This document shows positions 19,623 through 32,171 of a stretch of 60,000 nt of DNA, one piece after another. Positions within the stretch are counted from its first letter, which is position 1. The number at the start of each line of letters is the position of its first letter. The translations under genes and the position numbers were made by a program. Source of the DNA: Adiantum capillus-veneris (Eukaryota; Streptophyta; Polypodiopsida; Polypodiales; Pteridaceae); assembly GCA_014529385.2 (NCBI GenBank), contig CM043968.1, forward strand, positions 10,117,648 through 10,177,647. The letters run 5' to 3'. The notes below the pieces were generated by a model. It saw nothing but the letters and a program-made list of their open reading frames with translations. It ran no database searches and was not told the DNA's origin.

Positions 19623-21515
19623 TGTTAGAAGCTGGACACACCCTACAGAAAATGACGGCTCGACAGATTATTATTTTCTGTAATTATTCATTTATTGAGA
19701 AAAACCCGACATTTCACCTTGTAAATATTGGGGCTTACATAAGTTTCCAGATTGTATCCCAGTTTTGACATTTAGATTGAGTAGATGGTTAATTTGGAAC
19801 TTTAGGGTTTGAGAATTGTACGATAATTATACCACTTTTTGACCTTAATGAAAAAACCTTTTGTCATTTTTGTTAGCAGCGGCTAACGGCTACACCAATT
19901 ATGCACCAAGCTGTGGATGTGCCATAGTGCACAATATTTACTTTTCATTGTATAGGGCTTGGACTCATTTAGGAGTTCCAAAGTTGTATGAGTCTAGGCT
20001 AGAGAGCTCACTTTATCCCATAGTTGAAGGGGTTGAAGTCCAAAGCTATAAAAGAGCCCTATGTTTAATGAGAGGTCCATTCTTGAGTGGTCCTTTTGAG
20101 AACTCTCTCTCTAGAGTAGCTCTTGATGGCCTAGCCTTTGAGCTTAATGCCCATGCTTAGAAGGCTAGTGCTAATCACATGTAATTAGTGTAATCCTCTC
20201 TTAATTAATCTAGTCTTCATTATGTTGTCAATCATGTTTATCTACTTTCCTTGATTGTTTTGAAGTGTTGATCTTCTCTAATCTAACTCTTACTTATGCT
20301 AAGCTACTCCGATTAGTGGAGTCCTTATCTAACTCTCTCGATTAAGCAGAGTGGGCGTACTCGTGATTGAGGGATTAGAGTTGTCCTCTAATGGTGTGCT
20401 TGTGTGTGTGTAGGTTTAAGAAGCCTTGAGCTTAATTTGATTATGTGTGACTTGATTTGGACACCATGATTGGCATGGTTGGGGTGGCCAACTTGAATGC
20501 GATCTTGTGTGCTTAATCGTCAATGCATGTAATTAGAGTTGTGCTTGAGAGATTCCAAGATTAGTGTGTTTCACTTCGTTGCTTGATGTGTGTAGATGAT
20601 TGCTTGAAATTGATGCTTGATGTGTGATTAGCATTAGTTGATTTGGGATGATTTCTATTTGCATTGGAGGATGCACACTTTTGAATCCTCTCAATCTTTG
20701 CATCCGATGACGCTCTCACACATTCTTTGTGTGATGCCTCCAAGCCCTAGCCGGGTCATGCTCTCTCTCTCTCTCCGGATTGATAGATTTGTGGGAGATT
20801 GCCTATGCTATGGCGAGCCTCCAACAATTTTAAAAGGGAGTTTGAAGTCTGTGAGTGAGCGTATTGTGTATGAGAGAGAGTGAGAGCTTCATCTTGACGC
20901 TACGCGTGCACCGGTGATCGGAATTGAGTGCGGAGAAGTGCAGCATGTTTCCCCTGATGAGAGCTACGCGCCAATACCTACATTGCGCGTGTACGGTCTG
21001 GTTTTGCGAGCTCCATCTAGGAGCTTCATCTAGTGATTCGATGAGCATACGTTGTCCGATTTTGCATTACAGAATATCCACGCATTCGCATTGAGTAGAA
21101 CTACACATTAGGCACTTTAGATTTCGGAAACGAAGACCTGCAAATTTCGGCCAGACATCCTACGCGATTTTGCACCGGGTGTTTAGGGTTGGGGTTTTGG
21201 TTCATACACTTTAGGGAGAGCGACGTATTGGTGTTAGTAGGGTCTCCTTCAAGTTCTGTGGTGTTTTGAGACTGTTTGATGGGTATTCGGCTCTAGAAAG
21301 CGTTGCAGGAAGTCTCATCTTATGCACTCTTGAAGGCTGTGACTTAGACATTGGGTTGAGACCTCTGTAGGAATTAGTTAGGAGTCGGTCGAGTGTAGGT
21401 TGACATCCTATGCTTGCTTCCACGCGCCTGCGGATTGAGCTTCGTCCTTAACTGACAAATCTTGTTAGGTGAGTTCTCGCTGTGCTAACGTTCACCGCGG
21501 CGTATCCGTCCAACA
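19623..21515 (+). repeat. 5' LTR of E2 (5' boundary tentative)
   Basis: The right end GTATCCGTCCAACA is certain, one base before the primer site. The part from about 20760 to 21515 aligns with the minus-strand LTRs at 6824-7954 and 50736-51787. The left part does not resemble them. A left edge at TGTTAGAAG (19623) is proposed because the flanking repeat block ends there; that would make 1893 bp. Confidence 0.55.
20047..20054 (+). promoter_or_regulatory. TATA box in the E2 LTR
   Basis: TATAAAAG. If used, the transcript start would be near 20080. Confidence 0.4.
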
Positions 21516-21516
21516 T

Positions 21517-21534
21517 TGGCGCCCCTGCCGGGGA
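21517..21534 (+). other. Primer binding site of E2 (tRNA-Asp-like)
   Basis: TGGCGCCCCTGCCGGGGA, one base after the LTR. It differs at two positions from the complement of a plant tRNA-Asp 3' end. Confidence 0.85.
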
Positions 21535-23200
21535 CGAAAACCTTAGGTAGGTGACGGAGACTGGTCCTTGATGATAGGTATTTTTTTTCTTGCCAAGTGT
21601 CTCGTTTTACATTTAGATAGGATCAGAGGGTGGAGGACTCTTTAGGTCTTAGAGGGAGTCTAGGGAGCGTGTGTCTGGCCTAGATCCTTCGACTTAGGTA
21701 GATTTAGGTAGAACGAGATAGTTTTAGGTATTAGTTGAGTAGAGAGTAGAAGTTGGAGTGGTAGAAGCGGTGAAAGGAGAGCTTGTTAGATTCATCACTA
21801 GGTTGTAAAAGACACAAAAGTGTGTTTGAAAGTTGAAGTGAAGTCCAAAAGTTGTTGTGAGTGTTTCTGATAGAGCTGCAGAGCATCAGGAGCAATTCTA
21901 TCAGCAAAAAAAATAATTTTAAGCCAGGAGACATCCTACGTGTAGGATGTCTACATGCTAATCTGGAGGGAATTTTGGAATTTTCAGTTGACCAGTGTGT
22001 TCAGAAGGTGGGTTTTACCCTATTTTCACTTGGAAAGTGGAAATTTGACCATATCTTGACAGGATAAGGCCAGATAGACTGAAATTTCCAGACATCCTAC
22101 CTAAATTGTGCCAAGACATTAATTTAAGACCAAAACCATAGGATGACTGCATGAGCATGATCTGCATGATATATTGAGTGTCTGAGAGAGGTTTCATCTC
22201 ATTTGGGTGAGAAAATTGGGATCTAAGCAGACTTTAGCACTTTTGACTGAAAAAGGCTAGAACAGCTAAAATTGGGGACTTTTTGAAATCCAAACCAAAA
22301 TCTAACCACTGGGTTGCTCACATTAGGGGGAAGTTGTGGGTCAAGTCTGGGATCAAACAGACCAAAAAGACATCCTACGCGTAGGATGTCATCTATATGA
22401 TTTTGCACTCCAAACCTAATTTTGAGCACACCAAAGTGATCAGCACCTCAAGAGGAGTCTATGCTTTGCATTTGAAGCCACTCTGGGCAAAAAGACATCC
22501 TACGCGTAGGATGTCTAAAGCAAGAAATTGAAGCCAAATACTGACAGTAAGCCTAGCAGGGTGTTGTGTAGCCTGAGACAAGCCTCCTAGTCAATTTTGG
22601 TCCAAATTGGAGTTGATTAGACTGAACAATACCAGCAGCAGGCTGTCGGAACAGATTTCTGATCCATTGACCAGCTTATAGGTGTCCAAATCAAAAAATA
22701 AAAACAGTTGTGGACTCAGTACATCAAGGGGTATTCATAGTGCAAGAATCCAGGCAAAACAAAGCAAAAGACATCCTACGCGTAGGATGTCTACTGGGGC
22801 TTAGTGAAGGGAAAATTTGACAGAACTTATACAGTGAGGTTCCATTTGTCTTAAGGGTTTCAGAACTTCTTTCAGAAGTGAATTTGGACCTTGTTTGGCC
22901 ATTTGATGGAGCAAAGACGGAATTCAGACTTTTTCGCGTAAATTGACCAACATCCGATGGAAGTACAGTTCCAGATTATGAGACCTAATCCAGAACATCA
23001 GCATTGTATAAAATACAGTAGTGGTTGAGGTTAACTCTCCAGTTATACCAATCATTACTAAGATCACCTCTAGCAGTTAAATGCTTTGATTCGATTGCCA
23101 AAATTAAACGCATGTGTACAGGTAGATTCAGCAGCAAAGCAGGAAGTTGTGTGGACATTGATCCTTTGCCAGGTAAGTGGTTGGATTTGGAATAAGTTGC
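21535..23200 (+). other. Leader of E2
   Basis: A 1.67-kb non-coding leader. Its first 250 bases match the minus-strand leader at 6440-6804. It carries four 22-bp palindromes. No credible ORF. Confidence 0.75.
21930..22791. repeat. Four 22-bp CG-centred palindromes in the E2 leader
   Basis: Half-site GACATCCTACG followed directly by its reverse complement at 21930-21951 (one mismatched pair), 22369-22390, 22494-22515 and 22770-22791 (all exact). A half-site is at 22091-22100. The LTR contains one and a bit half-sites, GACATCCTACGCG at 21154-21166. Confidence 0.95.
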
Positions 23201-23213
23201 ATTGATAATTTTG

Positions 23214-24203
23214 ATGAATTTAAGATCAGGAAAATACATTTTTAGAGACCAAAAGGTGGTAGGTGACCAAGGTAGCTTAGTGTCCACCGAGGAGAGTGTA
23301 ACTCAGGCAAGGCTAGATCCACTAGCACCGATTATTAAGGAGGGTAGTGATACTGACACTTCGTCAGACAAATCTTTCTTCATGATGGGAAGTCAACAGC
23401 CAGGAGGGTTCACCTATGACGGACCAATGCTAGGAGGAAGCACCTCCGTAAATCCTTTGAATGATTCCAAGTTCACTGTAATCTTCTTAGAAGGAACAAA
23501 CTCGAGGGGAGCCCTGGTCTATTCTGACTATCGAGGATGCAAGTGTATTTGTATTGAAGAAAGGCCTGCTCAGAGACTGGAGGTAATTCAAGGCTATGAT
23601 GATGGAGATAGATTCCGAGATGAAAAGGGGAACCACTATCTGATAGTTAGTAACCCTGAGGATTACAATAGATATGGAGATAACGTGGCAAAATGGAAAA
23701 TGGTTTCAGAAACTCAAGAACCGCCTCCAAACATTGATCGACCTGGAGCAATTTTTATGTATGATAAGAAAACAACCAGGGTTTCAACTTATAATGAGAA
23801 CGTGGGAATATACAAGCATGAGAGTGAGGAAATAGTCTCTTACTTTCGCTGCAAAGAACCCTATCCAAACGAGTTAAGCAAAGATAAGGTTCTTTACTTA
23901 TTCTCTTATGAAACTGCTATGGGGAAGGATATAGTTTTTGTTGATAGGTACGGGCGAGAATACCAACGTATTCTCCCAGAGAAGGTAGAAAAGGCAACAG
24001 TTCCAGGAGCATCAACATATGCCCCCGATGAAGTGCCAAGAGCCACCTACACCCCTAGAAAGTCGACAAATCCCTTCTCAGAGGAGTATGACGCGACCTC
24101 ACATTCCACCCAACCGCAGACATTCAACAACCAAAACCAACCAGCTACTCAGCCATCATTGCAAGCATGGCTTCGACAGAGTGCAACATTGGAACAAGAC
24201 TGA
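23214..24203 (+). pseudogene. Pre-gag N-terminal module of E2
   Basis: About 330 codons from ATG at 23214 (MNLRSGKYIFRDQ; L-R-S-G-K is a common plant Ty3 polyprotein start) to a TGA at 24201. After an acidic Ser/Thr stretch, the core has several units of the Y-x-D-x-x-G-x-x-Y type: VYSDYRGCKCI, RFRDEKGNHYLIV and FVDRYGREYQRIL. The conserved block GIYKHESEE...YFRCKEPYPNELS...LYLFSYE parallels E1. The C-terminal third is Pro/Thr/Gln-rich and probably disordered. The frame continues past the stop into gag. It may be an extension of gag; no named family is recognised. Confidence 0.65.
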
Positions 24204-24865
24204 AACCAAGATGGTTATCAAGCTACACGAGGGCTAAGGGATTTACAAGAACCACCACTCTATTCAAGGTATCAAGGAGAGAGTAAACCAAAGACTCAAG
24301 GGTCAATAGAGCCTGGAAGACCACCCATAGAACAAGTTCGAAGAGATGAATCATCTCTTGCAAGAACTGTTAGAAATTACGGCTTAGGAGCACCATTGGG
24401 AGAGGAACCAGCTTACTACAGAAGTCCGGAGGAGGTATATAGATTGGGACGAGGAGATCCAATGATGAGATTTGTAGACCATGGTAGAATTAGACCTTCT
24501 CAAGTGCAAAAATGGGTAAACAAGAAATACACATGAAACGGAGATCCAAGAGATCATGTAGCAGCCTTTGTGCGTGTAATTAGAGCGGAAGAGGTGCTAG
24601 ACTTCCCTACCCAATTTGCAGGGTTTGGACTAACCTTAGAGGATGATGCAGCTACTTGGTTTGACTCTGTGGAGCGTAGAGACTTTGAGTCTATAGAGGA
24701 AGTGTTTGACGAGTTTATCGAGGACTTCTCACAAAGGGGAATAGCTCATAATACGGTCTCACAAATCCATAAATTCAAACAGAAAGATGGGGAATCTGTG
24801 CGAAAGGCAGCCCTAAGACTTAAAAGATATGTTAAGTTCTGCCCTGTGGAAGAACTGCCAACTCA
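24204..24865 (+). pseudogene. gag: Gag core of E2, truncated
   Basis: In frame with the pre-gag module, interrupted by TGA near 24534. Contains RIRPSQVQKWVNKKY, GDPRDHVAAFVRVIRAEE, the A-A-T-W-F block, EDFSQRGIAHNTVSQ and RLKRYVKFCPVEELP. Homology to E1 and E3 stops at about 24865, in the middle of the capsid C-terminal helices, where unrelated sequence begins. Confidence 0.8.
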
Positions 24866-26589
24866 GTCCATCAATTACCAATTACCAATTATGATGATTA
24901 TACATATACTTCATCTTATGAATTTTATCTCTTATGATATGCGTGGCATAATTGCTAAATGAGAGTTATGATTCCATGATCATCTCCATGTATAAATGAA
25001 CTCGCATTGCACCAAATTTTTGGCTTATGCATGGTTCAGTGCTTGGTTTAATTGGCATTTCATTGCACTAAAGGACATATTTTTCATGTAAGTTTTGATT
25101 GTGGTAGTGCAATGTGCAATAGCGTGCATCAAAACTTGACCTTGGTATTTCTTGTTGCATGTTAGTGCTTGATTTAAATGCAGAAAACGTTGATAGTACC
25201 AAAATCGATCTTTTTTGAATGGCCATGAGACTGTTGAAAAGATGCAGGATTTGTGATGATTTTGGGCTTATTTATTGCTTAAATTGAATGAAAAATCATT
25301 GAAAAGCATTAAAATTGAGCTTGTTTTAAATGGCCAACAGAGAGCATTGGGGGTTGTGATTGATTGAGCATATTTTTAGTGCTTGTATTGAATTTACAAA
25401 TGCTTAAAAGCACTAACATTTGAGTTGTTTTGAAGTGATGTGGGCAGGTGTGTACTTCCAAATGATCCAAGAAGGGGTCATCATTGCAATCTATTGCAAA
25501 ATTTGGCTAAGCCATACCAAATGTTTGGATTAAAGTTGTAATGCTAGCTCATAGCTTGGTCTAAAAATGCAAAATTTTTCATTTAAGCTAGTGTTTAGCC
25601 AACTTTTTGAGCTTTTAAAGTACAAATTTGTCTATTAAGAGCCATTCATTTTCATTTCATCAAGTTGAAGTCATCTCTAGCTCATAGATTGCACTAAGAA
25701 AATGTAAAATTTCATGTGAGCTAGTTGTTAGACAACTTTTTGAAGAGCATCAAATTGTAAAATTTGGCTATCAAGAGCCACTTCATTTCATTCAAAAGTT
25801 GCATTATTTTCGGCTCTTGGCTTGTTTTTAAACTCCATATTTCATTGAGCTAGAAATTAATCGACTTTTGAACCATTATGAGAGGTTGTACCAATTGCAA
25901 AATTTTCTTTTTGTAGAAGCATATTTTATCGCTCATTGTTGTTATGTATGCATAAATTTGCTACTTTAGAGCATCATGTGCATAACCAAAGGCATTTTTT
26001 TTCCTTGGGTTTTTTCCCTTTGGCAAATTCGGGTATGCAAGACCCTAGCTTTAGGTTTTCATTAATGTTTTTTGTGTGCTTTTGGATTTCAATAATTGGC
26101 TTTTGTAGCTTGTGTTTACACTTAGCTTCAAAAAGTTTCTTTTGCAAATAAAAAGATCAAGAGACTTCTCTACACAAAGGATGCTTTCTCAAGGATGCAC
26201 AAAGAGCATGAATAGGTGTAATCCTTCCATGATGTTGCTCTTTCTCATCTCTTCATTCTCTATGCTTGGCTTAACTGAAATTTTGCTTCTAAGCTATGGT
26301 TTTTTCATGTTGAAAGCTAGGCATCCTAAAGTTTCAACACTTTTTTTGTGAAAATTAACTCATCAAAAAATTAGGCTTTATGTGTGCTAATCATAGGTAA
26401 TTGGCCTTGACCTTAGGTTAATGTAGGTTCATTTCTTGCTAGTCCTAGATTCTTAGTGATAGTCTTAATATTCCATTCATTTTTGTCATGACCTAGGGCT
26501 ATGATTAGGCTTTAGTCTTTTTTGATAGAGCAACAGGTCATAACCTAAAAGTGCACGAAACCAAAGTTTATGAACATTTATGCGTAGCT

Positions 26590-26990
26590 AATCTCGTCCT
26601 CATTCCAGAAAGCACTTGAATGCTGAAAACAAACAATATATGTGTTACTTACAAGCAAAACAAGGTCGAGAAAAAATTGCTTGTGAACAACACGAAATCG
26701 TGAATGCTTGGCGTGGGCGTGTAGCTCTCGGCGAGGCTACCGCAGTGGTGTGGTTGCTTTGTGGATACGGTGAGGGAGATGCGCATAGCAAAGAGGATAA
26801 GATCACACTCTCTCTCTCTCTCTCTCTCTCTCAACTTGTATGACACAGAAGTTGAGTTAATAATAATGAATGTATTCCAAAATGTGACCTAAGTGACCTT
26901 TATACTTAGGTCACCTTGGCTCAAAAATGTACAAGGGGTTACTAAGGATTCTACTCACTATATTTACAACCTCTCATGATGCATCCCTTT
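26590..26990 (-). repeat. Possible LTR-like promoter region, minus strand
   Basis: Layout resembles the minus LTRs: on the minus strand a TATAAAGG box (near 26897-26904), a GACACAGAAG-like stretch, a (CT)n run seen on plus (26812-26832) and GTAGCTCTC. Similarity is in arrangement and short words only. Confidence 0.25.
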
Positions 26991-27299
26991 ACACTTAAGA
27001 ATACTCTTTCGCTTCAACTCTCAAACATGAAACCCTCTCTCTCCCCTTAAATCTGTCGAGATGCAACTCACTTCTACATCAACAAGCACTCTATGCAAGG
27101 CTACCCATTATATCCACATGCATGTAAGTTTGAGAGATTTGCAATAGATTGCAAGCTAGGATGCAAGAAATCTTAATAAGAACCTTTAACATAGGAAAAA
27201 AAGCTCCGTCTTATGCTAAAAATAAACTATTTTCTTATTGAGATGGATTTGTGCATAGCAATTATGTCTTGCGTTCTCTCTCACTTCAGATTCTCATTA

Positions 27300-28460
27300 T
27301 CTCTTACTGGCAACTTGTAGCCCATATAATTGGCCTTGTTTCTTCACCCTGACGCTTGACTACTCATGCAATTGCACTCTCTTTCTTTGGATTTAGCAAG
27401 CCCACCTGCTTTTTTTGATGATGGCGCTCCACCTTCTCTATTACTTAGCTCCTGATGGTGAGCTTTTCAGCTGCCCATGTGTGCCCATGCTTCCACCCTG
27501 TCAGGTCTTGTCATGCTCTCCACTCGGCTGCCTTCCCTTATAATAGCTCATGATCAACTGTGTTTTTCCTTTCCTCCATTACTCTCCTCCCTAGCCCAAC
27601 TCGGCTATAGTACTACTCCCATGCCTTCTTTCCGATTCTCTCTCTGTACCTCGTAGCTCTTGCACATGGCGCACCCCTTTTGTCTAAGGAGTTCAATAGC
27701 TCACCTTCACAGATCAGCTCTCTCGGCAGGTCATGCACCCTCCCTTAAACTGCCCTTGTTCTCTTTATAAGTCGTCGGCTCCCCTTGCCACCCACGCTGC
27801 CCATGTGACCTCATATGCACTTCATGTTGCCCATGCTTGTCAATGATTTCTCATACCCTCGGCTTCAATAATGATTGCGCCACCCTCTTTAAGATTGTCC
27901 ATGCAGGTCTCCACGTTGCCCATACTGCTCTCGTGGGTTCAACCCACGTGGCTCTTCTCCGGATTTGCCATTCGCCATGCTGCCCATGTTGGTGCTCATT
28001 TGATGGCAACCATTTTCTTTCTCCTCCTAAAATTAGTGCTTGCCTACCCTTTGTAATTTCTACCCTCGACCCCATGCAAGGTAGACACCAAACTTAATTG
28101 GCGCTGTTTTCTCTTCCATTGGACAATTCATATGCTCTTTTATTGCTTCTCTTCTTGGATCACAACCTAACCACCTTCTCTTCCCCTTCAAATATTTTTC
28201 GCTTCCACTGCCCAACTTGCCAAATCGGACTACACATGCTTCCATGCTGCCCACGACCTGCTAAGGATCTCCTTCCTCTCTGCATAGAGATGGTGGATAT
28301 CTCTCCTTCTCCCCTCCTGATAGTGGGCTACACATCAAAGCTTAGAGTTTATGGCAAGATTATATTACTCTTCTCACATGTTCCATCGTCCATACTAATC
28401 ATAGCAAGATCCACGTTTGCCCACACCCATAGAAAAGTCTTTGATCTGGTGATTATGACT
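27300..28460. repeat. Pyrimidine-rich region with recurring GCTGCCCATG
   Basis: GCTGCCCATG or close variants near 27472, 27797, 27829, 27922, 27977 and 28243. Short open frames on both strands have no recognisable domain. Confidence 0.4.
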
Positions 28461-28679
28461 CCTTGAAAGAAGACTTCCATTGAAACTATACACTAAACAA
28501 ATAAGTTGTAGGTGAGCTCCATATCATAGTGCAGTCCCTAGATAAAGCAGTAGCATTGTTCTCGAACATCACTGTACTCCCCATAAAACCTTGAACTAAA
28601 AAATGATCTCGGGAGTCTATGCACTGTACACGAGAGATATAGGGAAGCACCACCCTGCAGATAAACACTTAGAAGTGAC

Positions 28680-29030
28680 TGCATCATTGTCGCCCAACAA
28701 CGTGAATGAAAACATGTGAACATGTAAATAACAATTGTTAATAGCAAAAAAAATATTGTGATCACATTCTATATTCACAAAGCTTCCATAAGGGCCTAAA
28801 AAAACTATCTTTGAGAGGCTTTTAAGAGATTTTTAGGTGGTCGTTGACCTGCTACTATGTGAATGTGGTAACATGAGAACATGTGACTAGTTTGTTTCCA
28901 TGTGTAGCCAAGCTTTTAAGGGGTTCCCAAATAGCGAGTGACCTATTATTTTGTGAACGATAACATGAGAACATGTGAATAACTTGTTCACATGTGTTAT
29001 TATCACAAAAAATCTTGTGATCACATGAAT
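28680..29030 (+). repeat. Degenerate tandem repeat with GAGAACATGTGA
   Basis: Three loosely similar units (about 28684-28770, 28843-28930, 28935-29030) share AACATGAGAACATGTGA, TGTTATTATCACAAAA and TTGTGATCACAT. Confidence 0.5.
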
Positions 29031-29040
29031 ATCAAATCCC

Positions 29041-30130
29041 TCACACCAATGAACGAGTCACATGAGTGATCCAACATCATATTATGAATAACATAGTGGA
29101 TATAGTCACCCGAGTTATCCATGTTATGATGGGAAACCACCTTCAGAGACATGGGATTTAGGGAGTGGAATTGATCCTAAAATGTCCGCATCTATGATTG
29201 AAGGATCACATAATTGGGATCAACAATCAATGATGTTCAATGCACAGGGAGGACCTAAGCTGAGACTAGCCTATCCTCCTGGACCATATGCAAGCACCTC
29301 TATGCTGAGAGGACTTTGCTACAAGTGTCAAGGTGATTATTTGATGAAGGATTGCCCTAGAACTGACATATTGAGGGTAAATGTTTATTGTAATGACTAT
29401 GGCATCATGCACTTTATTCCATATTGTCCTAATTATCCGGATAATAAAGGGAAGTTTCCTTTAAACATGGTTAACTCAATATCATTTCTAGTAGGTTCTA
29501 AGAATGAGACAATCATCCCAATAAAGGTAGTAACTAGAGCATATGCAAGGAAGTGTGCTGACAAGCTGAGGAGTGAAGAAGGAAAAAATGAGGGTGAGAA
29601 GATTGACAAGTCTAGTGTTAGTCTCAAGAGAACCCATGGAAAGAACGCTGAGTGTACATGAAAGCTAGACAAGAGCGTAAGCAAAAGGTTGTAGAAGCTA
29701 AGTTGGCAGCAACTTGAGCGCAATCAAAGCAGCAAAGGGAAGTTGAAACCATTAAACTAGTTGAAGCACCAAGAAGTGTAAGTTTTGCAGGTTCTGTATT
29801 AGTTGGACAACGTTTTTGAGCCATCAGAAGCTATCTTACAGACTTATGAGGCTAGATTGCAAAAAAGATAGACCTTAGCATAGAGATGGTTGACCCATCC
29901 TTACCCTGAGCTAGAAAAACAAAGGTCAGGAGATGTGCAAGCAATTCATAGAGACTACCGAAGAATTGCTAGAACCACCTCCCATAGAATTGAGGGATAG
30001 GTTTGTCACCCCGATGCATAAGTAAGATAGTGTTAAAGTAGATGATTTGAAATTGCATTAGATCAACCCCAGATAGATGTCGACATGAGATCCTTTTATG
30101 TTGATGTGGGATCCGTAGCCTCTGAGTATA
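29041..30130 (+). pseudogene. gag: Gag C-terminal and linker segment of E2
   Basis: Continues gag after the break: EGSHNWDQQSMMF, then CYKCQGDYLMKDC, where the knuckle His is now Tyr, and CNDYGIMHFIPYC, where the second Cys is Tyr. A basic segment follows (to 29661), with further degenerate linker to PPIELRDR near 29990. It parallels 3700-4620 of E1. Frame changes near 29650 and 29810. At 30131-30135 (GTAGA) the sequence is cut by the chromovirus; the continuation is at 41061. Confidence 0.7.
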
Positions 30131-30135
30131 GTAGA
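30131..30135. repeat. Target duplication of the chromovirus composite, left copy
   Basis: GTAGA; right copy at 41061-41065 is TTAGA (one mismatch). E1 has GTAGACCAACATCA at the same place (near 4940), which confirms the join. Confidence 0.75.
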
Positions 30136-30229
30136 TGTCATAAAATCTAATATCTAACCAACCCAAATGATTTTCTCATATTAAATTGATCACTTAATGT
30201 GGGAGAATAAACGGGAACAAGTGTTAAGG

Positions 30230-30237
30230 TATAAATA
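30230..30237 (+). promoter_or_regulatory. TATA box of LTR1
   Basis: TATAAATA about 95 bases inside the LTR; also present in LTR2 and, altered to TATAGATA, in the solo LTR. Confidence 0.45.
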
Positions 30238-30429
30238 TGGCTTATAGATCTATCTCAACACGGGGCCAACGGTGAAGGGGCCCAAATGAGAGATGGTCTA
30301 TCAAAGAGAAAGGCTAACCAATGGAGCATAAGACCTTAGGGTTAGCTTCATTGAAGACCTCCAATAATGTGTGTAAAAGTCCTTTGACCTTAGGTAAGCT
30401 AGGTCTGAGCTTGAGGTGGGAACCCGGCC

Positions 30430-30600
30430 CAAGTTCGAGGTGCTTGTCCTGCTTGAGGTGCTTGTCGTGCTTGAGGTGCTTGTCATGCTTGAGGTTCTTG
30501 ATTAAGGTGCTTGATTAAGGTGCTTGAGGTGCTTGACTTGCCGCTTGATTAAGGTGCTTGAGGCGTCTTGACATGCTTGCCTGAGATGCTTGCGGGAATA
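30430..30600 (+). repeat. LTR minisatellite
   Basis: Tandem variants of GAGGTGCTTGTCATGCTT and GATTAAGGTGCTTGAG. Copy number differs between LTR1, LTR2 and the solo LTR. Confidence 0.75.
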
Positions 30601-31758
30601 CCCCCTAGTTCAAGTGCTTTGTCATGCTTGATGATTAAGGTGCTTGAGCTCCTAAAGTCAAAAGAATCCTACAAGAGGGGGGGCGAGCCCTTTTCCTAGG
30701 GATTAGAGAGAGAACACACACTCACACACACAAGGGAAGCCCCAAGCTTGAAGAGGCAACAGGGACACATGTCAAGCCCCTACCCATGTTACCTTCATGT
30801 GTTGCTTGAAGCCTATTGGATAGGCTTCAAAGGGGTCCAATGATAAATTACTTGAATTATCTATTTGTTTTTGCATTTATCAAGTCCTCTCTCTCAAAAG
30901 GGAAAGGGGGACACTTGTCCCAAGCCTACACCTAATGCTAGAAATGGCCCAAGCTTGTGATTGGCTAGGGTTGGCCAGAGCCAATGAGCTTCAATTATGA
31001 GCTAGAAGGGGGGGTCGACCTAGCAAGGAGGGGGCTTGCTTGGGGGGGTATACTCACCCACACACACTCACATGCACTCTCATTGTGTACTATGCAAAGT
31101 GCAAGAGCTCCCTCTCCTTCTCCAAGCAAGTAGAGGTTGAGAGCCTACATCAACACTCTTGGCTATGGAGTGCAAATCCAACCAATAGCCATGCTTCAAT
31201 GCTTAAGCTTGCCATCTCCTTCTTCTTCATTACTATGCTATTATGTATGCTAGCACAAGAGTTATGATAAGTGAGGAACTAGTTCTTTCTCCTATGAAAT
31301 GTTTTTTCTTCCTCTTCCCTACCCTCATTCCCTGCTAGCTCTCTCCACCTTCTAAGGTGTTTGAGGTCTTGGGACTGAGGCTTGGTATAGTTAAATATTT
31401 CTTCAAGTTTATGTTATGCTATGGTTGTGATGCGTGAAGCTTTCCATGTTCATTGCATCACCTAGGTCACAAGGAACACAAAGAATGTATTGTAACAAGT
31501 CTCTCTTCATGGGAGAAATCATAATACAAATGCCTATTGGAGGGAGGACCGGCTCCACATAAATCAGGTCCTCAACTGTTGTCATGTTCTCTAAATTCTC
31601 TCTCTTGCAAAAGTATTGTTCATGCCAAGTTAACTAATTGTTATGATTATGTTGCTATCTTCAATTATGTCTACCCGCTATGCTCAGAAAGTCATTTCTC
31701 GAAAGTACTCTCATTAATTTCCGCTACTCTCAAGTTGAATAGGCTAATTCCATTACAT

Positions 31759-31770
31759 TGGTATCAGAGC
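31759..31770 (+). other. Chromovirus primer binding site 1 (tRNA-iMet)
   Basis: TGGTATCAGAGC, one base after LTR1. It is the standard initiator-Met complement. Confidence 0.95.
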
Positions 31771-32171
31771 ATTTGGTTTCTCTTTTCTTTCTTAAGAAGA
31801 GAGGTCCTTAAGTAGCCTATAAATGGTTGATGTTGTTAATTATATTAGGGTAAGTGGAACTAGGATCTATTATTGGTTTTGTTGAGCCCACTATGTGGGA
31901 GATGGTGCACACCTCGGGAGCTTTGGACTTAATAATGGAGTCTTTTTAGACTTGCCTACAGCTTTACCATTATTGAGCCATAAGAAGTCCGAAAGGAGCT
32001 AGCCCTCGGCAACTCTGCTATGTTAGACCTACTCCTCTACTCTCTATAATTAACCACTTTGAGCCGTGGGTGTAGATACTTAAGAGCCGGTTTTCAAAGG
32101 CTAAGAGGAGTGACAACTAAATTTTTGAATTGTCAAAGCATACACTAAATACATACATAAATTTTGTTAAC

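Larger units (their letters stand above)
24866..29040. other. Unidentified insertion in E2, no gene seen
   Basis: About 4.2 kb that separates two parts of E2 gag and replaces about 700 bases of it. 24870-26580 is AT-rich with repeated phrases such as CATTTCATT and AGCCA(C/T)TTCATTTC but no protein signal. Described subregions: 26590-26990, 27300-28460 and 28680-29030. I see no clear terminal repeats or target duplication. Confidence 0.5.
30136..31757 (+). repeat. Chromovirus LTR1 (5' LTR)
   Basis: 1622 bp, TGTCATAAAATC to CCATTACA. Contains TATAAATA at 30230-30237 and, at about 30430-30600, a minisatellite of GCTTGAGGTGCTTG(T/A)-type words. Confidence 0.95.

Noticed and set aside
24534-24536. 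Stop just before the GDP motif of gag in E2, and a similar one in E3, as a shared recoding signal
   Set aside because: The two stops are at neighbouring but different codons and E1 has none.
30321-31815. Plus ORFs inside the chromovirus LTRs, repeated at the same offsets in LTR2 and the solo LTR
   Set aside because: They recur only because the LTRs are repeats; no domain, and they overlap the promoter and minisatellite.
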